From Punica granatum (lineage: Eukaryota; Streptophyta; Magnoliopsida; Myrtales; Lythraceae), in contig NC_045127.1 in assembly GCF_007655135.1 (NCBI RefSeq), positions 3,472,001-3,536,000 of the forward strand: DNA of 64,000 nucleotides, read 5' to 3'. How positions within the stretch are numbered: the first letter of the stretch is position 1; every line of letters begins with the position of its first letter. The notes beneath the pieces are model-generated. The model saw only the letters and a program-made list of their open reading frames with translations, was not told the DNA's origin and did no database searches. Made by a program: the position numbers and the translations under genes. Positions 59,128-64,000 of this stretch are shown piece after piece.

Positions 59128-59779
59128 GAAGAGATTGGGTCATTCTGCTAAGATGGTGTCGTGAGGACATTCTTCCCCATAATCGCAAAACCATACAAAT
59201 TAGCTCTACTGATGAACAAAAAATGTTGCTTCATTAATTGCAACTCTTGATCGCTTCTTCCACAGCTCAACTGTGAGATTATTCTTCTCTACATGACGAA
59301 ATGCAATTTAGCTGGGTTTGAATATGATAGGCTCGATGGATAGCGAATTTTCCGGGTTTATCCAGAAAATGGATGTCTAGCTTCTCCAGGATGGTTCGGT
59401 TGACATGGTTGACTGCATTTTTAGAGATAATCAATTCTAGGTATGGGCTTCTCTTCATAAGATTGAAGTGCGGTCAAGCTAGCAGCGGCAGTACAGCTCT
59501 GGGTCGGCACTCTTTGATTGAGGTTAGCTACCAGGCAGGATGAAGAATCAGACACCTGCTCTGTTGAGTTGGGATATTTTGCTCCCTCTAATGTCATAGC
59601 GAGTACTTTGAACAGATGGTGCTTTCTTGATTTGTTCGGAGATGTATATATGCTGTCCGGTTCCATTGCTGCCTGTCTGCGAGTATAGTTTCCTTGTGGA
59701 GATCGTTCACTGATTATACAGAGAAAATGGAGATGTGTATGTGTTCACTTCACCTGCAATGGCCCTTTTGATATACCAG
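59128..59779. other. 3' flank of the membrane-protein gene
   Basis: Probable 3'UTR and spacer up to the LINE. No gene was seen. Confidence 0.4.
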
Positions 59780-62700
59780 TGTATCCATTGGAATAAAAAA
59801 AGCGTGCCCGGTTGGCTGGTATCCAAAGAAGCCTTGCTGATCGCCCTTCTCGCTTCCTTGTTAATCTTGAAAAAGAGCTACGAGTTGAGTACACCAGGAC
59901 ACCCTAAGAAAATGAGGGAGAGTTCTGGGAACTCAAATCTCGCACAGATTGGCTCTCAGAGGGCGATCGAAACACTAGATTCTTTCATGTAAGCACCCTT
60001 TTAAAGCGGAATTTTAACAAAATCACGGCTCTTAAAATTCCTGTTGGATCATGGGTTACTGATCCTGATCAGCTTACCACTCACGTGAACTCTTTTTTCA
60101 CGAAGCTTTACAGCACTGAACACATTTCATCCCGCTTGAATCAAAACATTGAGTTGGATACAGAGCATATCTTTTCACCCCAGGCCATTCAAGATCTGTC
60201 TCGAGTCTCGACCCATTTCTGATCTGGAAATTCTCAGTGCTCTCATAAACCTAAAGGCCTACAAAGCCCCTGGTCCCGATGGCCTTCATCCTGTTTTCTT
60301 TCAAAAACATTGGACCATTGTCAAAGATTCCATTATTTCTTTTGTAAGAAATGTTTTCCAGAGAGGCAAATTTCCCGAGGGAGCCAATGACACCCTTAAC
60401 TCCGTCATCCCATAGTGTTCTTGTCCGGAATCCATTAATCAATTCCGGCCCATAAGCCTCTGTAATGCTACTTACAAAATCATTTCAAAAAATTTGGTGA
60501 GGGGCTAACAACCTTTTCTCGATAGTTTCATTTCCCCTTTCAATCTAATTTTATCAAGGGATGTCGTGTGGCGGACAATGTGGTTTTATTGCGTGAAGCT
60601 CACATGTCCCTAAAAAATAAACAAGGTGAAAAAGGTTTATGATCTTGAAACTTGATCTTGAGAAAGCTTTGATCGAGTTGGGTGGGGGTTTGTTTGAAAT
60701 TTTCTCTCTTTTTACGAACACCCTGATGTCTTTACACGAGTGGTTATGCATTGTATATCCTCGACTAATACCAATGTTCTTTTCAATGTCCATTGAATCT
60801 TTCGTACCCTCGTGAGGAATCCGACAAGGCGACCTATTATCATCGTTTATGTTTTTATCCTTGGAATGGAAATTCTCTCTCTTCTCATAGAGCAAGAATC
60901 TGCCAAGGGTGAATGGAAGGGGATATGCCCTTCCCTTGCTCATGGAGTGATTACTCTCTCCCACTTATTCTTTGCGGATGATATCCTCTTATTTGGAGTT
61001 GTGGATCACAATACTTGTTTGTCCATTAAAAATACCTTGGATTATTTTTGCAGGATTTCTGGTCAAAAAATTAATTTTACCAAATCCATGGTTTTTTTTT
61101 TTTATGAAACCAAATCCAGGGTTATCTTCTCCAAAAATACTCCGGTTAGGATGAAGAGTTTTGTCCAAAGTACTTTGGGCATCTCTGAATCCCCCACACT
61201 TGGAAAATATTTGGGTTTTCCCATGGAAATGTCTTCAAGTCGATCCTCTTCTTTTTTTATTTCTTGGTAGATACGTTCAAGGATAAATTATCGGGCTGGA
61301 AAGCAAAATCTTCTTTCTATGGCTGGTAGAGTCATCCTTGCAAAATCTGTCCTTACTTCCGTTCCCTCGCATATCATGCAATGCACACTCCTTGCTCAAA
61401 CTATTTGTAGTTCTCTTGACCCTCTAACTCGAAACGTCATATGGGGATCTACTGATAGCCGGAAAAAGCTCCGTTTCTTAGGGTGGGACTGCATTACTAG
61501 CCGTAAGGGAGAAGGAAGATTAGGTATTCCCTCAACCGAGGGTAGTAATACCGCTCTCTTGGGCAGCTTTGCCCGAAGACTTCAGAGCGACGATAGACCT
61601 TGGTCCAAAGTGCTCAAAAGAAAGTACTTTCCATTCTAAGTATTTAAATTTTCTTAATGGCTCGGCCATCACCGCTGGTACACAGTTGTGTTCATTAGGT
61701 ACTAAATGGGTCATGGGAGATGGCACAAATATAAGCTTGTGGAATGATTGTTGGCCAGGCAAAGAGCCCCTGAGATCGCAAACTCCTAGTCCTCTTTTGC
61801 CTGTTGATAATAATCTCAAAGTGGCTGAATTTTTGTGCGATAATTGTACTTGGGATGAAAGCAAGCTATCCTTCCACCTCCCGGGAAATATTATAGATCT
61901 CATTTGTAATATCCCTCGAAGTGTGACTGGTAATGGTGGGAATGATAGGATGGTATGGAAATGCTTTTCAAATGGTATTTTCACCACCAGCTCAGCTTAT
62001 GTTCTAGCATGTGGGAGGGATCTCTTTCCACTAGCAATTCATGGCAATGGCTCTGGAAAACCGACACTGTGCCAAGAATACAACATTTTTCCTGAGCATT
62101 CCATGGAAAATTATTTTTCCATTTGCTGTGTGGACCCTTTGGAAGCAGAGGAACAACTTCATTTTCGATAAGAAATGATTACATCCTCAACCTGATCGTC
62201 TTTGTCTGGAACTCGCGGCTGAGCATTTTGCCTCGACTACTCCTGCAAGAAAGTGAGCAAATAGGAAATTCTAGTGCATTGGACCCCTCCTCCTTATGGA
62301 TGGTTCAAGCTGAACTCTGATGGTTCATCGGGGAAAGCAGGAGCTGGTGGGGTCATTCGCAACCACCTAGGAGGCTGGATCAAGGGCTTCTCCCATTACT
62401 TGGGGACCACGACCAGCTTAATGGCAGAGTGTTGGGCTCTTCGGGGACGGGCTATTCATGGCTCGGGATTTAGGCTTTCAATCTCTTATTTGTTGAATTG
62501 GATGCCCGAGTGGTAGCTGACCTATTCGTGCGATGATTTGATACTGATGCCTATCATTTTCGATTACAAGATTCTAGCAAGTCCCTTCACTACTTTTAAG
62601 ATTGGACATGCACTTGGAGAAGCTAACTCGGTGGCGGACTTTCTTGCTCGGAATGCTCGGGAGGCACCTCCTTACTGGCCTTACAACTCTGGCCAGAGCT

Positions 62701-62875
62701 ATACTGTCTATTTTTATTCTCCTCCTGTAGGGATTTACGATTTCTTATTGTCTGATCAGATGAGTATTGGTAAAACCCGTACTGTGCGTACTAACCGATG
62801 TATTTCAGATGACAATGGCCACTTTCCAATATATATAATTTTCCTTATATTAACAAAATTCTAAATAATTAATAA
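59780..62875 (+). pseudogene. Decayed non-LTR retrotransposon (L1-type LINE) with RNase H domain
   Basis: Conserved LINE blocks appear in order through several frames: ARLAGIQRSLADRPSRFLV then LEKELRVEYTRTP (59810-59904), FWELKSRTDWLSEGDRNTRF and FHVSTLLKRN (59925-60015), YKAPGPDGLHPVFFQKHW (~60258), NQFRPISLCNATYKIISKNL (~60438), the polymerase motif FADDILLFG (~60973), AGRVILAKSVLTSVPSHIMQ (~61322), a zinc-knuckle-like cysteine/tryptophan region, and an RNase H domain with PPPYGWFKLNSDGSSGKAGA (~62281), AECWALRGR and ALGEANSVADFLA (~62614). The endonuclease half is missing at the 5' end. In-frame stops (after THF at ~60222, after VIP at ~60414) and frameshifts make it inactive. The 3' end is near AATTAATAAAGG at ~62870. 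No clear target duplication was found. Confidence 0.85.
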
Positions 62876-64000
62876 AGGAGAACGATTTTAATCGACTCAA
62901 TTTGGCCCAAATTTAGAGTCCCAAAAGCCCAAAGAGAAGAGTGACGTGGCCCACTTGGACCCTTGCATTGCACCTATGAGACTCAGAACGCCTTAGTTCT
63001 TTCCCAGCATTTGTTCTTCGAAGAGCTGCGTTGTCTCCAACCCAAAGCAATAACAGGAGAGCTGCCTTGTCGAACGACCTCTCGTGAGATCCCTCGGCGG
63101 CGGAAATCGAACGGTAAGCTTTCACAGTTTTGTTGCTCCTCCGACATTTCTGTGCTGGTCTTGTCGATGTTTTGTTTTCTGGGATTGAGTCGGAGAGCGC
63201 CAGTTGCTTACCCGAGACGCTGATGTCGGCTCTGCAGCTAAAAGTCGTGGATGTTTCAAGCTGGTTGTCCGTTCTACAGAACTTCGAGTTATCAGCTATG
63301 GTGATAGAAAATTGTGTGTATCGATAATCGTGCTGGCAGATTTATATAGATTAACTGAACAACGTACACACGCTCGCAGTTGTTACCTCTATAACCTCCA
63401 TGTAGGCCATATGTGTCGGAAAACCATATGTGCTTCTTGTTCTGGGGTTATCCTGACCAGCACTTTATTCTAGCAAAATCTTGCTCCCGCTTTGAGCTTA
63501 TTGCTGGATGTTTTTTTTAAGCCCTTTTGATTGCCAAAATTTGCGTGTGGAATGATTGTATTGCTCGTAACTTTGGTTGATTGCCGTGTATTCCAGACTT
63601 ATTGATGTGATACTATTCTAGAGACCGAATAGGTTGTTCACTATGTCTTGTGTGTGTCACTGACCATGGATATGGCTGTGGTAAAATATTTGTTATGGAC
63701 TTGTAATTGAAGGTCTGGCATTCTACTAGGCTGGAATGAGTGATTTGGTTGCTGAATATGGGACCTTGCGATGATTTATTGTGAGCAGTAAGAGGTGCTT
63801 GTAGATTTGCTAAAGCTGATGAGTGGTGAACAGTGAATATAATGATATATGGGATTACTGTCATGGAGATAGGTTGATGTAGGTTGTTCCTGCTGCTGCT
63901 GCATGCTTGCTGCTGTCCTCTTATATTCTTCCCATTTCTCCTCTCTTCTATGTGTCTCCTTACTTAAACACTCCTTCTCTCTAATTTCTCTGTTTCCTCT
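62876..64000 (+). other. Possible 5' end of a gene continuing beyond the window
   Basis: A GC-richer stretch (63050-63120) ends in CGAACG|GTAAGC, a strong donor at 63114, so this may be a non-coding first exon with a long following intron. The tract near 63890 has TGCTGCTGCTGC and 63920-64000 is CT-rich. No protein is recognisable before the window ends. Confidence 0.3.

Noticed and set aside
59735..59992. 85-codon frame that looks like a membrane protein
   Set aside because: It is a shifted frame of the LINE start (ARLAGIQRSLADRPS in the correct frame).

Overview
This window is nuclear DNA of a dicot plant. Genes are split by short GT-AG introns, intergenic DNA is AT-rich and full of microsatellites and small inverted-repeat transposons, and every recognisable protein is a land-plant family (RSS3-like, PP2C, miR156-type SPL, early-nodulin-like phytocyanin, DRP5A, proton pump interactor, GlcAT14, SPA). 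I would guess a woody rosid, but nothing here fixes the species.

Layout: RSS3-like bHLH-MYC_N regulator (914-3419, +); BKI1/MAKR-like Ser-rich protein (4897-5679, -); about 6.5 kb of AT-rich repeat DNA; PP2C (12303-14706, +); SPL3/4/5-type factor with a miR156 site in its 3'UTR (15250-16000, -); a GC-richer block of unknown origin (about 16.2-18.0 kb) and a hAT-like element; 3-hydroxyacyl-CoA dehydrogenase (19381-21381, +); a 56-residue Cys/Lys-rich protein (22397-22567, +); an early-nodulin-like protein (24608-25713, +); DRP5A (26940-30183, -); a broken STIG1-like gene interrupted by a 337-bp LTR-type insertion (30869-31640); a displaced copy of the 3' end of the next gene and a 48-bp poly-C run; a proton-pump-interactor-like gene (35758-39222, -); a Mutator-type foldback element (42389-42991); a GT14 glucuronosyltransferase (44407-45938, +); a SPA3/4-like light-signalling gene (46724-52117, -); repeat-rich DNA; a DUF7865-type membrane protein (58717-59127, +); and a decayed LINE (about 59780-62875, +). 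The last kilobase may hold the 5' end of a gene beyond the window.

The genes do not form a pathway or cluster; this is an ordinary euchromatic stretch. SPL (age and flowering), SPA (light signalling) and the RSS3-like gene are regulators that merely happen to be neighbours. All exon models were built by hand from splice signals, reading phase and family similarity recalled from memory. No wholly new system is evident. The most interesting items are small-scale: a duplicated splice acceptor, an apparently exonised intron with a lost donor, a GC-AG intron, a repeat expansion in the PPI-like protein, and several transposons with clean target-site duplications.
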